Positions 16,989 through 25,496 of a stretch of DNA of 64,000 bases are shown in pieces. Within the stretch, counting starts at the first letter, position 1. Each line of letters opens with the position of its first letter. This stretch comes from Streptomyces sp. AC1-42W. Lineage in GTDB: Bacteria; Actinomycetota; Actinomycetes; Streptomycetales; Streptomycetaceae. The notes beneath the pieces were generated by a model that had not been told where the DNA came from, searched no databases, and saw only the letters and a list, made by a program, of their open reading frames with translations. Position numbers and translations under genes: made by a program. The stretch is from NCBI RefSeq assembly GCF_003248355.1, contig NZ_QKWY01000002.1, positions 1,302,001-1,366,000 of the forward strand, in the 5' to 3' direction.

Positions 16989-17449
16989 ACACCCGGGGAA
17001 GACTCCAGCACCTCACGTGGCAACTCCTGCAGCACTTGCCCGAGCAGCTTGCGCTGCTCGTCGATCCAGCCCTCTTCAAGACTCATGGGAAGGAACACGG
17101 AGACGCATGAACTGCCCAGGTCCTCTACATGGACAGCGACAGTCTCGTGCTCTTCGTTGTACGGCTGGATCTTGATCTCGGGGCTGTGGCCGTCATCCCT
17201 CCAGCAGATGTCCTTACCGGCTGCAAGCAGGTCCAGAGCACGGGACCACTCCTCCAGGTCGGAAGGGAACAGGGACATGGCCGGCCGACCGCCGACGAAG
17301 CTGCTGGTCACGATGACCTCTGCGTCGAGCTGGTCGTGAAGATGCGGCACGCTCGGCGACCTGCGCCCCAGCACACGCACCCGGAAGCTGTTGTCGCCGT
17401 CCGAGAGGCTGATCAGTTCCACCCCGCACCCTCTGCCGTGCCCGATCAC
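16970..17449 (-). CDS. DUF5959 family protein
   Basis: 159 residues. The segment from residue 11 (ELISLSDGDNSFRVRVLGRR), the LDAEVIVTSSFVGGR stretch, a DLEEW helix, and a C-terminal DEGWID-like EEGWIDEQRKLL match DUF5959, a short Streptomyces family of unknown function often found in accessory regions. It lies within the island between the IS remnant and the toxin, inside the 20-bp inverted repeats. The start is taken at ATG 17449; an internal start at VELISL is possible. No export signal. An immunity-like role is speculation. Confidence 0.75.
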   Translation of the reverse strand: MIGHGRGCGVELISLSDGDNSFRVRVLGRRSPSVPHLHDQLDAEVIVTSSFVGGRPAMSLFPSDLEEWSRALDLLAAGKDICWRDDGHSPEIKIQPYNEEHETVAVHVEDLGSSCVSVFLPMSLEEGWIDEQRKLLGQVLQELPREVLESSPGVYEWRR

Positions 17450-18082
17450 ATCTGTCAGAGCTCAGGGTCCCCGAACCAGATCAACGGGCACAAGCAGGTT
17501 GTCCCGCCTCATTCCGTCAGGAGTTCTCAGCCCTCTGGTGCTGCGGAGTTTCTTCAGTTCCTCGGTGGCGAGCGCGTCGACGATCCCGCAGCGGGTTGGA
17601 CAAGGGTGTCACCGCACCGAGTGCGAGTTTTCCGGTCAATTTGTGACGGAGAATGATCGTCTCCTCCCTGTCTCCCTTACATGCCTCACACATGTAAAGA
17701 CAGGCTTGAGCGGGGAATCCAGGCGTGCTGAGCCGCACGGGACCGCGCAAGTGGATTTTCGTTTCGCGGACCGGATTCCGAAGTCGTCGCTTGCCAGGTC
17801 AAGTTGGCCCGTGTCTAAGGTGAGTGCCGCGCTCATGGGCCGGGCCTGGACCACCCTGCCGCGAAGAGCGCACGTCATTCGGCGGCGGGGGGAACGGTGC
17901 CGCCGTGGGGGAGGGGTGGTTCGTCATGCCGCGAAACCGGCTCGGTGTGAACGCGTGCTTCGCCGCTGTTGCCTACTGCCCCTGTCCCCGCGCCGGGGCA
18001 GAGGGCTGAGCCGCACGGTGTGCCACCTCCTCTCGGATCGGTCACCCCCGCCTGCCCTCGTTCCGCAACGAAGGATGATCCT
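17450..18082. other. Intergenic stretch upstream of the toxin
   Basis: About 630 bp with only short broken frames. It contains the right copy of the 20-bp inverted repeat (17509-17528). Minus-strand translation through it reads RSTRGLRTPDGMRRDN, possibly the tail of a lost gene. The last 150 bp should hold the toxin promoter; I see no confident -35/-10 pair. Confidence 0.4.
17509..17528 (-). repeat. 20-bp inverted repeat, right copy
   Basis: TCATTCCGTCAGGAGTTCTC is the exact reverse complement of 16288-16307. Confidence 0.75.
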
Positions 18083-21000
18083 TTGCGTCTGAGACTGGGG
18101 TTCTTCAGCCCCAGATCCCGAATATCCGTGACGTTCACCTCAGCAATGACGTCCGTCGTCGCCCTTGCCGTTCTTGGCGGTCTGGTCGTCCAGCCCGGTT
18201 TGCCCGGCCAAAGCGCCGAACTGCCTGTGGACCTGGTGGCCGACTCGTACGACGGCTACGACGCCAAGGCAGCCGAACAGCTGCGTGAGGACCAGTGCCT
18301 GGCCGGTGAAGCCCTGCGCAAGGGCGGACCGGACATGTACGCCCTTGCGCAGGAGGCGCTCGCACTGCCGCCCGATCAGCTTCACAAGAAGCTCGAGCGG
18401 GACATCTTCAACGACAAGACCCCGCTGCATGTGGCTGCCAGGGCGGACAGTGCGCGTACGGACCAATGGGTCGATAAGGTCCAGGAGCAGGGGTACGCGT
18501 GGTCGGGTGCCACCGGCGGCCTGGAGTCCTACCCCGGCGAACCCCGCGACGCGAACGAGATCTATGACCGGATCGGGCTGTTGCCGTGGTTGTGGCAGTC
18601 GTACGGGAGCGCGGTAGAGGGGGTTCTCAACCCGTTCTGGGACCCGTCGCCGACCGCTGACGACAAAGCCAAGGCCGCCGCGCTCGCGGTCGGCGATCCG
18701 CTGTACACCACAAGCGGGACGCCGCAGGAGCAGGAGGCGTGGAAGCTGTGGAAGAAGAACTCGGGCAAGGTCGAGCCCAACCAGTTCTTCGTTCCCAGGG
18801 TGTTCGCCGATGATGCCCGGATCTTCCTCGCCTCCGGCGGATTCCCCCGCACCGCCCCGGTGCCGGGCACGCCGGAGTTCCGCATCGCGGTCGAGGACCT
18901 GAAGGCCCGCTTCGCGTCCTGTGCATGGCACGATCCGATCGACCCGAACCGTGTTCTCGGCGCAGAGGTGGCGAAGGCGTCCATCGAGTGGCAGCAGGAG
19001 ATTGCGGCTCAGGCCACACAACGGCAGCAGATCCTCGCTGCCGGCAAGGACGCCACAAGAGCGCTTCAGGACGGCACGTACACCCTGGGCCAGATCGTCG
19101 GGCAGTCGTGGCTGGCGGACTACTACACCCGGTGGCAGGACTACTGGTCGCCCGGCGGACTGGGCTGGATCGGTGACAGCCCGGCGGTCGTCGAGCTGCG
19201 TGGAACCGAGGGCAAATGTCTGGACGTCGAGGGTGGCAAGACGACCAACGGCACCCCTGTTCAGGTGTACAAGTGCAACGGTTCCGATGCTCAGAAGTGG
19301 CTGCTCGAGGGTGGCGACGGCGAGATGCACCTGCGCAACGTCAAGTCCTACAAGTGTCTGGACGTGTCGGGCAACGGATCGGCCGACGGCACGAAGATCC
19401 AGATCTGGACGTGCAACAGCAGCCCGGCGCAGACGTGGGAGGCCGACGTCCGTGCCACCACGACCCTGAAGAACACCGGTACGGGCAAGTGCCTGGACAT
19501 GCCGAAGTACGACAACAGTGTCAATGCCCGGCTGTGGACGTGCGGCAGCACCGCGAGGCAGGAGTTCGGCGTTGAGCCGTCGGGCCACAAAGGCACGGAC
19601 AGCCTGTCCTACCCGGAGCAGGCGCAGTTCGACAGGGTCAAGAAGGCCCTTGCCGGCACCAGGGTGGCGGCGAAGGAGCAACTGGCCGCGCTCAGGACCC
19701 AGCTGGAGAACGCAAAGAAATCGGCCACCGCGTCGGACACGGCCGAGCGGATCGCGTACGGGATCGCGGATGCCGCAGGTGCGCCGCGTGGGCGTGGTCT
19801 TCTGGTGGGTCAGCAGAAAGCACAGGTCACCAAGGGCTCGGTGGCCGCGCTGACGGCGATGGTGAAGGCCGGGGAGACCGCCGAGGCCGCAACTCGTGCC
19901 TCGGCTGCCGACAGCAGGACCATCGCCCAGCGCGCTCTGGCTCAGGCTGCGCAGGTCAACGCCGAGTTCCGCAAGGAGGCCGCGCACAAGGCGGAGTTGC
20001 AGGCGAAGGCAGCGGCCGACGCGGCCAAGCTGCACCGGGACAACGCCAAGAAGGACAAGGAGACGGCAGAGGCCAAGCTCGTGGTCATGCTGAAGGCGGA
20101 GGCCGACGCGAAGGTGGCTGCCGCCGAGGCGCACGCCAAGCGGCTCGCGGCCGAGGCCGAGGAGAAGACGGCCAAGGCGGAGAAGGCCACGGCCGACACC
20201 AAGCGGACCGAGGCGGCGCAGCACCGCCAGACCGCCAAGGCGGAGGCGGTGAAGGCGCAGAGCGCGAAGGAGAAGGCGGAGTCCGCCGAAGGCACGGCGG
20301 CCGCGAAGAAGAACGCAGCCGAGAAAGCCCGTGACAAGGCGCGAGATCTGCGGGACGACGCGTGGGACGCCGAACAGAAGGCGAACGCGGCGCGTGCGAA
20401 GGCCGCGGCGAAGGAGGCGTTCGCGCAGGCCCACGAGTCCGACACGAACGCGAAGGAGTCGAGGGCAGCGGCCAACGCGGCCGCATCCCATGCGGATGAC
20501 GCGGAAGCGGCTGCGGGGCGGGCCCGTACGGCCGCGGACGCCGCGACCCAGGCGGCGGCTGACGCCGACGCCGCTGCCACCCGCGCGGAGGCGGCGGCCA
20601 AGCGAGCGCGTGCCGATGCCGATTCCGCTCAGGCGGCGAAGCTGAAGGCGGACGCTGCGGTACGTACCGCGACCAGCGCCGCAGCCGACGCCATCGACGC
20701 CTCCGAACACGCCTCCACGGAAGCGGCGACGGCGGTCAAGCTCGCGGATGAGGCCGAAGAGGCCGCCAAGGCCGCCAAGTCCCACGCCGACGTGGCGAGC
20801 AAGGAGGCCGGCAAGGCACTGGCCGCATCCGCGAAGGCCGCGGGCCTCGCCCACGTCACCGCGCAAGCCGCCGTCGACGCCGGTAACGCCGCAGCTCAGG
20901 TCGCGAAGCCTGCCAACGACGCCATCCAGCTCGGCTCTCCCTACGTCACCACCGACTCGGCCGCAGGCCTGGTCGTGCTGACCGGGCAGGCGTCCAAGTC

Positions 21001-23017
21001 GATCGCTGAGCAGCAGAAGGCCGTAGCCGCAGCCCACGCAGAGAACGCACAGGCTGAGGCAGCCGCAGCCAAGGACCTGGCAGCCCAGGCGGAGGGCGAC
21101 GTGAAGATCGCCTACCAGCACGCCGCGAACGCCACGAGTCATGCTGCCCGTGCCCGCACCTACTCGAAGGAGGCCCTCGGCTACGCCGCCGACACCGCTC
21201 TGGCCGCCTCGAAGGCAGCGCAGTCCCTCGCCCGCACGATCGAGTACGACCGTAAGGCCACCGCGGACGCCGCTGCCGCAGGAAGGGCGGCCGGCCGCGC
21301 CGAAGGCTACGCCGCCGACGCCCGCGCATCTGCCGATGAGGCCGCGCTCGACGCCCAGGCCGCCCGCGATGCCGCAGCTACGGCCGAGCAGTCCGCCAAG
21401 GACGCCCGCGCGGCAGCCACCCGCGCTGCCGAGGCTGCCACCACGGCCGAGCAGGCGGCGAAGGACGCCCAGAAGTACGCCGAATCCGCTCAACAGGCCG
21501 CCGAGTCGGCCGAGCGGAAGCAGGCCAACCAGCAGGTGTCGACCGGAGCCGGTACCGGCATCGGCGGCACCTGGTACGTCGTCGACGAGGACAGCATCGA
21601 GGTCACCAGTGCCGAGCAACAGAACGACTGCGTCATCGAGATCGGCATCGGGGGCTGCACCGTCACCTTCGACGTGACGTTCACGGCGACTGTCGACTTC
21701 TACCTCTGCACCAACCCCGACGTCCCGGCCTCTGCGTCCGGCTGCCCGGCACAGGACACGCTGCATATCGAATCCAAAACCCTCCCGGGGCTGAAGAAGG
21801 AGGTCACCCGGTACTTCACCAAGCTCGACCTGATCCAGCAGACGGTCGTCTACCAGCTCATCAAGGCCATCCTGGTCCAGGACTTCGTCGACTGCTGGCA
21901 CGGCAGCGTCAGCGGCTGCGCCTGGGCCGCGTCCAACTTCATCCCCGGCAAGGCCTTCGCCAAGATAGCCGAGGGCATCCGCGCCCTGGACGCCGCCATG
22001 AAGACCGGCGTCGGCGTCACCGACGCTTTCAAGGCCCTGAAGGCCCTGGATGTGGACCCGGCCACCCTGGCCAAGCTCGAACGCACGGTGAACGCTTACG
22101 AGGACGTCGTCGTCGCCTGCAGAGTCAACAGCTTCCCGGGTGACACACAGGTCCTGATGGCGGACGGCTCCCGGAAGCCGATCCGCGACATGCGCGAGGG
22201 CGACCTGGTGCAGGCAGTCGACGCCGGCACCGGGCGGCTCCGAGCTGAGCGCGTGACGGACACTTTCCGTCACGACACCGAGCACCTGGTGGACATCAGC
22301 GTCGGCTCTGGTCGGTTGAGCAGCACGCCCGGCCATCGCTTCTTCGTCGTCGACCGCGGCTGGACCAAGGTCGTCGACCTGCGGGTGGGGGATCGGTTGC
22401 TCACCCCGGACGGGACCCAGCAGACCGTCACTGCCCTGCGTGACAGGCGAGCTCTGACACCCCGCATGGTGTACGACCTCACCGTTGACGGGCCACACAC
22501 GTTCTACGTGAGCACCGAAGGACCCCGGACGGCGGACGTGCTGGTGCACAACTGCATGAACCTGGGTGACGAGCTGCTTCCGAGCCTTCGGGCCTATGAA
22601 GACGTCATCCACACCCTGAAGGAGCACGTCACCCCCGATGCGGTCAGGGCATTCGAGCTCGCGGCGAAGAAGGGGAGGCCCAACACGGTCTGGACCAGTC
22701 AGGAGATCGCGCAGCAGGCCGTGGACCGGGTCGTGTCCGACTTCTTCCACACCACCAACAGGTATGGCCAGAAGGTACTGGACAAGAGGAAGTGGGATGC
22801 GTTCGAGAAGTGGCTGAGCAAGGCCAGGGACGGAGAGCAGTACCCGGTGACCATCACGGGAAAGTGGGACAAGTATTCCTCCCTCGGCAAGGCATACCAT
22901 CCCGATGGCGTGACGGTGACGGACGCCGGGAACGAGGTCGTGGTGATTCTGATGAAGGTCAAGGGGCATAAGCGCGGCGGTGGCGGGTACGTCGTCAAGA
23001 CCGCCTACCCGGTGTAG
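18083..23017 (+). CDS. Polymorphic toxin: ricin lectin, coiled coil, HINT and RNase A-like tip
   Basis: 1644 residues. The TTG start at 18083 (LRLRLGFFSPRSRISVTF) follows GAAGGA. Order: signal/membrane segment (about 20-42); helical region; ricin-type beta-trefoil (about 367-496; KCLDV and QKW/QTW repeats); very long Ala/Lys/Glu/Asp coiled coil (about 510-1150); linker with Cys pairs; HINT autoprotease (about 1346-1491; SFPGDTQVLMADGS, TPGHRFFV, ending VLVHNC); C-terminal toxin (about 1500-1644). The tip has EHVTPDA (His about 1515), TSQEIAQQAVDRVV and terminal YVVKTAYPV, resembling the CdiA-CT bacterial RNase A family. Predicted role: exported, lectin- or wall-anchored effector releasing an RNase in rival cells. 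The next gene is the likely immunity gene. Confidence 0.85.
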   Translation: MRLRLGFFSPRSRISVTFTSAMTSVVALAVLGGLVVQPGLPGQSAELPVDLVADSYDGYDAKAAEQLREDQCLAGEALRKGGPDMYALAQEALALPPDQLHKKLERDIFNDKTPLHVAARADSARTDQWVDKVQEQGYAWSGATGGLESYPGEPRDANEIYDRIGLLPWLWQSYGSAVEGVLNPFWDPSPTADDKAKAAALAVGDPLYTTSGTPQEQEAWKLWKKNSGKVEPNQFFVPRVFADDARIFLASGGFPRTAPVPGTPEFRIAVEDLKARFASCAWHDPIDPNRVLGAEVAKASIEWQQEIAAQATQRQQILAAGKDATRALQDGTYTLGQIVGQSWLADYYTRWQDYWSPGGLGWIGDSPAVVELRGTEGKCLDVEGGKTTNGTPVQVYKCNGSDAQKWLLEGGDGEMHLRNVKSYKCLDVSGNGSADGTKIQIWTCNSSPAQTWEADVRATTTLKNTGTGKCLDMPKYDNSVNARLWTCGSTARQEFGVEPSGHKGTDSLSYPEQAQFDRVKKALAGTRVAAKEQLAALRTQLENAKKSATASDTAERIAYGIADAAGAPRGRGLLVGQQKAQVTKGSVAALTAMVKAGETAEAATRASAADSRTIAQRALAQAAQVNAEFRKEAAHKAELQAKAAADAAKLHRDNAKKDKETAEAKLVVMLKAEADAKVAAAEAHAKRLAAEAEEKTAKAEKATADTKRTEAAQHRQTAKAEAVKAQSAKEKAESAEGTAAAKKNAAEKARDKARDLRDDAWDAEQKANAARAKAAAKEAFAQAHESDTNAKESRAAANAAASHADDAEAAAGRARTAADAATQAAADADAAATRAEAAAKRARADADSAQAAKLKADAAVRTATSAAADAIDASEHASTEAATAVKLADEAEEAAKAAKSHADVASKEAGKALAASAKAAGLAHVTAQAAVDAGNAAAQVAKPANDAIQLGSPYVTTDSAAGLVVLTGQASKSIAEQQKAVAAAHAENAQAEAAAAKDLAAQAEGDVKIAYQHAANATSHAARARTYSKEALGYAADTALAASKAAQSLARTIEYDRKATADAAAAGRAAGRAEGYAADARASADEAALDAQAARDAAATAEQSAKDARAAATRAAEAATTAEQAAKDAQKYAESAQQAAESAERKQANQQVSTGAGTGIGGTWYVVDEDSIEVTSAEQQNDCVIEIGIGGCTVTFDVTFTATVDFYLCTNPDVPASASGCPAQDTLHIESKTLPGLKKEVTRYFTKLDLIQQTVVYQLIKAILVQDFVDCWHGSVSGCAWAASNFIPGKAFAKIAEGIRALDAAMKTGVGVTDAFKALKALDVDPATLAKLERTVNAYEDVVVACRVNSFPGDTQVLMADGSRKPIRDMREGDLVQAVDAGTGRLRAERVTDTFRHDTEHLVDISVGSGRLSSTPGHRFFVVDRGWTKVVDLRVGDRLLTPDGTQQTVTALRDRRALTPRMVYDLTVDGPHTFYVSTEGPRTADVLVHNCMNLGDELLPSLRAYEDVIHTLKEHVTPDAVRAFELAAKKGRPNTVWTSQEIAQQAVDRVVSDFFHTTNRYGQKVLDKRKWDAFEKWLSKARDGEQYPVTITGKWDKYSSLGKAYHPDGVTVTDAGNEVVVILMKVKGHKRGGGGYVVKTAYPV

Positions 23018-23027
23018 GGCGTGGTCC

Positions 23028-24341
23028 ATGTCTGAGAAACGCTCCCCATACGCCGGACTCGGTCGTTCCGAGGACTTCGGGCTCACCGGTCTGGCGGAGT
23101 TTCTGGGTTCCCTGGGCCGCCGTTCCGATCGGGCGGACGCGCTTGAGGCCGTGGCGTGGCTGGCGGGCCGGTCCGACGGTGAGGAAGCGGTCGAGTTGGG
23201 GGAGGACGCCCGCTGCCTGCTGGCATCCTCCCTCCCCGACAAGGTTCTCCATACCGTGTGGCTCGCTTCCGTCGGCCAGCGGTTCGACCCGGCCGACCAC
23301 GGTATGCACGGTCGTGCCTGGCTGGAGGAGATCTCGGATCTGTCCACCGAGCGGCTTCGGCAGGACAGGAGGTCCTCTGCGCCGCCACCGGTCCTGCCGG
23401 TACGGGACGAGGATCTGTGTCGGGCGGTCGCGGCGGAGGTCCGGAGTCTTGCTCCGGCCCTGGTCCGGGCCGACGCGCTGTCGGACCTCGCCGACTGCTT
23501 GGAGCAGGTCGTTGTGCGGGCCGACGCCGGCCTCGGGTTCCGCCTCTTCCTCCGAGTGCTGAAGGTCCGGTCCGTTCGGATCGAGAAGGAGAGATACGAC
23601 AGGTTCCTCGGTATCGGTGAACGCTTGGGCCTTCCGGCCGCAGTGGTGCAGGACGGCCTGAACGTGCTCTGGCCACCGGTCGACACGACCCGTCGCGACG
23701 CCACGTGGGACTTCGGTTTCTCCCGGCTCACAGGCCTGTTCGTGGCGGGATGGCACACGACCGATGCGCGGAAGCACGTGCAGGACGCCGTCGCGGGCGA
23801 CGGCCCCGAACGGACTCCGGGTTCGGAGGCGGCCATCCTGCTGGAGGACACGCTGAGGCTGTCGGAGTCTGAGCTGTCCTCCCGCACGATCGCCACGGTG
23901 TGGCTGGCGGCAACGCGCCGCGGCTACAGCATCGACCACTTCGCCATCGGAGGACGGGAGTGGTTGCGGCAGATCGAGGAGGTGTGCAGGGAGCGCCTGC
24001 GCCATGTCGCCCCGTCATACATCCCCGTCGTCGCACCGGCCCGGACCGAACTGGTACCGGAGGTGCTGCGTGAGCTCCGCGAGGTGATGCCGTTGTGCGC
24101 GGACAGGGCCGTCAGTCCCGACTGGCGCCCCATTCCTGCCGCAGAGTGCCTCGCAGCACTGGAGCAGGTTGTCGCGGAGGCCGACCCCGACCTCGGATTC
24201 AGGCTGTTCCTGCGGGTGCTGACCGTGCTGTCCGTACCGTTGACCGAGGAGCAGTACACGCGGTATGCGGGCATTGGCGCACGACTCGGCTACGGCGAGT
24301 ATCACGTCTTCCAGGTGGAAGACCTGATCGGCCACAGCTGA
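23028..24341 (+). CDS. Probable immunity protein with tandem-duplicated domain
   Basis: 437 residues from ATG 23028, 10 bp after the toxin stop, so translated from the same message. No signal peptide. Two homologous halves of about 210 residues are visible. LEQVVVRADAGLGFRLFLRV in the first corresponds to LEQVVAEADPDLGFRLFLRV in the second, each followed by a V(R/L)SV...Y.R(F/Y).GIG.RLG segment. VLHTVWLASVGQRF and GRAWLEEI correspond to IATVWLAATRRGY and GREWLRQI. The position directly after an RNase toxin makes cognate immunity the best guess. The family is not one I know by name, and known RNase A-type immunity proteins are much smaller. Confidence 0.7.
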   Translation: MSEKRSPYAGLGRSEDFGLTGLAEFLGSLGRRSDRADALEAVAWLAGRSDGEEAVELGEDARCLLASSLPDKVLHTVWLASVGQRFDPADHGMHGRAWLEEISDLSTERLRQDRRSSAPPPVLPVRDEDLCRAVAAEVRSLAPALVRADALSDLADCLEQVVVRADAGLGFRLFLRVLKVRSVRIEKERYDRFLGIGERLGLPAAVVQDGLNVLWPPVDTTRRDATWDFGFSRLTGLFVAGWHTTDARKHVQDAVAGDGPERTPGSEAAILLEDTLRLSESELSSRTIATVWLAATRRGYSIDHFAIGGREWLRQIEEVCRERLRHVAPSYIPVVAPARTELVPEVLRELREVMPLCADRAVSPDWRPIPAAECLAALEQVVAEADPDLGFRLFLRVLTVLSVPLTEEQYTRYAGIGARLGYGEYHVFQVEDLIGHS

Positions 24342-24367
24342 CAGCCGTCGGGTCGCGAGATCGGCGA

Positions 24368-24400
24368 CACGGGCACCCCTCGTGGCGAGGGGTGCCCGTG
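24368..24400 (+). terminator. Terminator after immunity gene
   Basis: A perfect 15-bp stem (CACGGGCACCCCTCG/CGAGGGGTGCCCGTG) with a 3-nt loop, ending 9 bp before the right direct repeat. It insulates oxyR from the island. Confidence 0.8.
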
Positions 24401-24409
24401 CGACGAGCA

Positions 24410-24425
24410 CATTGATCGCGGAAAT
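24410..24425. repeat. Right copy of 16-bp direct repeat flanking the toxin island
   Basis: CATTGATCGCGGAAAT is identical to 16197-16212. The copy is followed by AGCTACACTTGG, so it overlaps the probable oxyR promoter (TACACT as -10). Confidence 0.8.
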
Positions 24426-24462
24426 AGCTACACTTGGTCGTGATGATCGGAGGTACCTATCA

Positions 24463-25428
24463 GTGACGCACGGTAATCAGGGCAACCGGCACAAACAGCC
24501 CAGCCTCTCGCAGCTGCGCGCCTTCGCGGCCGTCGCGGAATATCTGCACTTCCGGGACGCGGCCGCCGCGATCGGGATGAGTCAGCCCGCGCTCTCCGGT
24601 GCCGTGTCCGCGCTGGAGGAGGCACTGGGTGTCCAGCTCATCGAGCGTACGACGCGCAAGGTGCTGCTCTCGCCCGCCGGGGAACGGCTCGCCGTACGGG
24701 CCAGGGTCGTGCTCGACGCCGTGGGCGAGCTGATGGAGGAGGCGGAGGCCGTCCGCGCGCCGTTCACCGGAGTGCTCCGGCTCGGCGTCATCCCGACCGT
24801 CGCCCCGTACCTCCTGCCGACCGTGCTGCGGCTGGTCCAGGAGCGTTACCCGGCCCTCGACCTCCAGGTCCACGAGGAGCAGACCGCCTCACTGGTGGAG
24901 GGGCTCGGCGCCGGACGGCTCGACCTGCTGCTGCTCGCCGTGCCGCTCGGGGTCCACGGCGTCAGCGAGCTGCCGCTGTTCGACGAGGACTTCGTCCTGG
25001 TCATGGAGCGGGGGCACCGGCTGGGCGGCCGGACGGACATCCCCCGCCTCGCGCTGCGCGAGCTGCCGCTGCTGCTGCTCGACGAGGGCCACTGCCTGCG
25101 GGACCAGGCGCTCGACATCTGCCGCGAGGCCGGCCGCACCGAGGGCGCCCCGGTCACCACGACCGCCGCCGGGCTCTCGACCCTGGTGCAGCTGGTGGCC
25201 GGCGGCCTCGGGGTCACGCTGCTGCCGCGCACCGCGGTGCACGTCGAGACCGCCCGCAACGAGTCCCTGACCACCGGGTACTTCACGGACCCGGCCCCCA
25301 CCCGGCGGGTGGCGCTGGCCATGCGGACCGGGGCGGCCAGGCACGAGGAGTTCGAGGAGTTCGCGGCCGCGCTGCGCGAGGCGATGCGGTCGCTGCCGGT
25401 ACGCGTGACGGAGGGCGCCCGCGCCTGA
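24463..25428 (+). CDS. oxyR: LysR-family peroxide sensor OxyR
   Basis: 321 residues. An N-terminal winged helix (about 13-72; LSQLRAFAAVAEYLHFRDAA, SQPALSGAVSALEEALG) is joined to a LysR substrate domain. The redox pair is seen in GHCLRDQALDIC, at about Cys211 and Cys220, with the same 9-residue spacing as Cys199/Cys208 of E. coli OxyR. Disulfide formation would activate ahpCD and oxyR itself. GTG 24463 follows CGGAGG. The gene should be divergent from ahpC; here 8.3 kb separates them, so its upstream operator may no longer serve ahpC. Confidence 0.92.
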   Translation: MTHGNQGNRHKQPSLSQLRAFAAVAEYLHFRDAAAAIGMSQPALSGAVSALEEALGVQLIERTTRKVLLSPAGERLAVRARVVLDAVGELMEEAEAVRAPFTGVLRLGVIPTVAPYLLPTVLRLVQERYPALDLQVHEEQTASLVEGLGAGRLDLLLLAVPLGVHGVSELPLFDEDFVLVMERGHRLGGRTDIPRLALRELPLLLLDEGHCLRDQALDICREAGRTEGAPVTTTAAGLSTLVQLVAGGLGVTLLPRTAVHVETARNESLTTGYFTDPAPTRRVALAMRTGAARHEEFEEFAAALREAMRSLPVRVTEGARA

Positions 25429-25496
25429 CCCGTACAGCTGTACGGACCAGGCCCGGCCGCCCTCCGCGACGCGTGCTCCCCGGTGCTTCCGGGGGG

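Noticed and set aside
20000..21540. Repetitive Ala/Lys codons in the toxin considered as a DNA tandem repeat or CRISPR
   Set aside because: The repeats are irregular at the DNA level and encode a heptad coiled coil. There are no constant repeats with unique spacers, and no CRISPR array anywhere in the window.
18140..23896. A 1918-codon open frame antisense to the toxin
   Set aside because: High GC content keeps the antisense frame of Ala-rich coding sequence open. The plus-strand frame has recognisable domains and the antisense translation has none.
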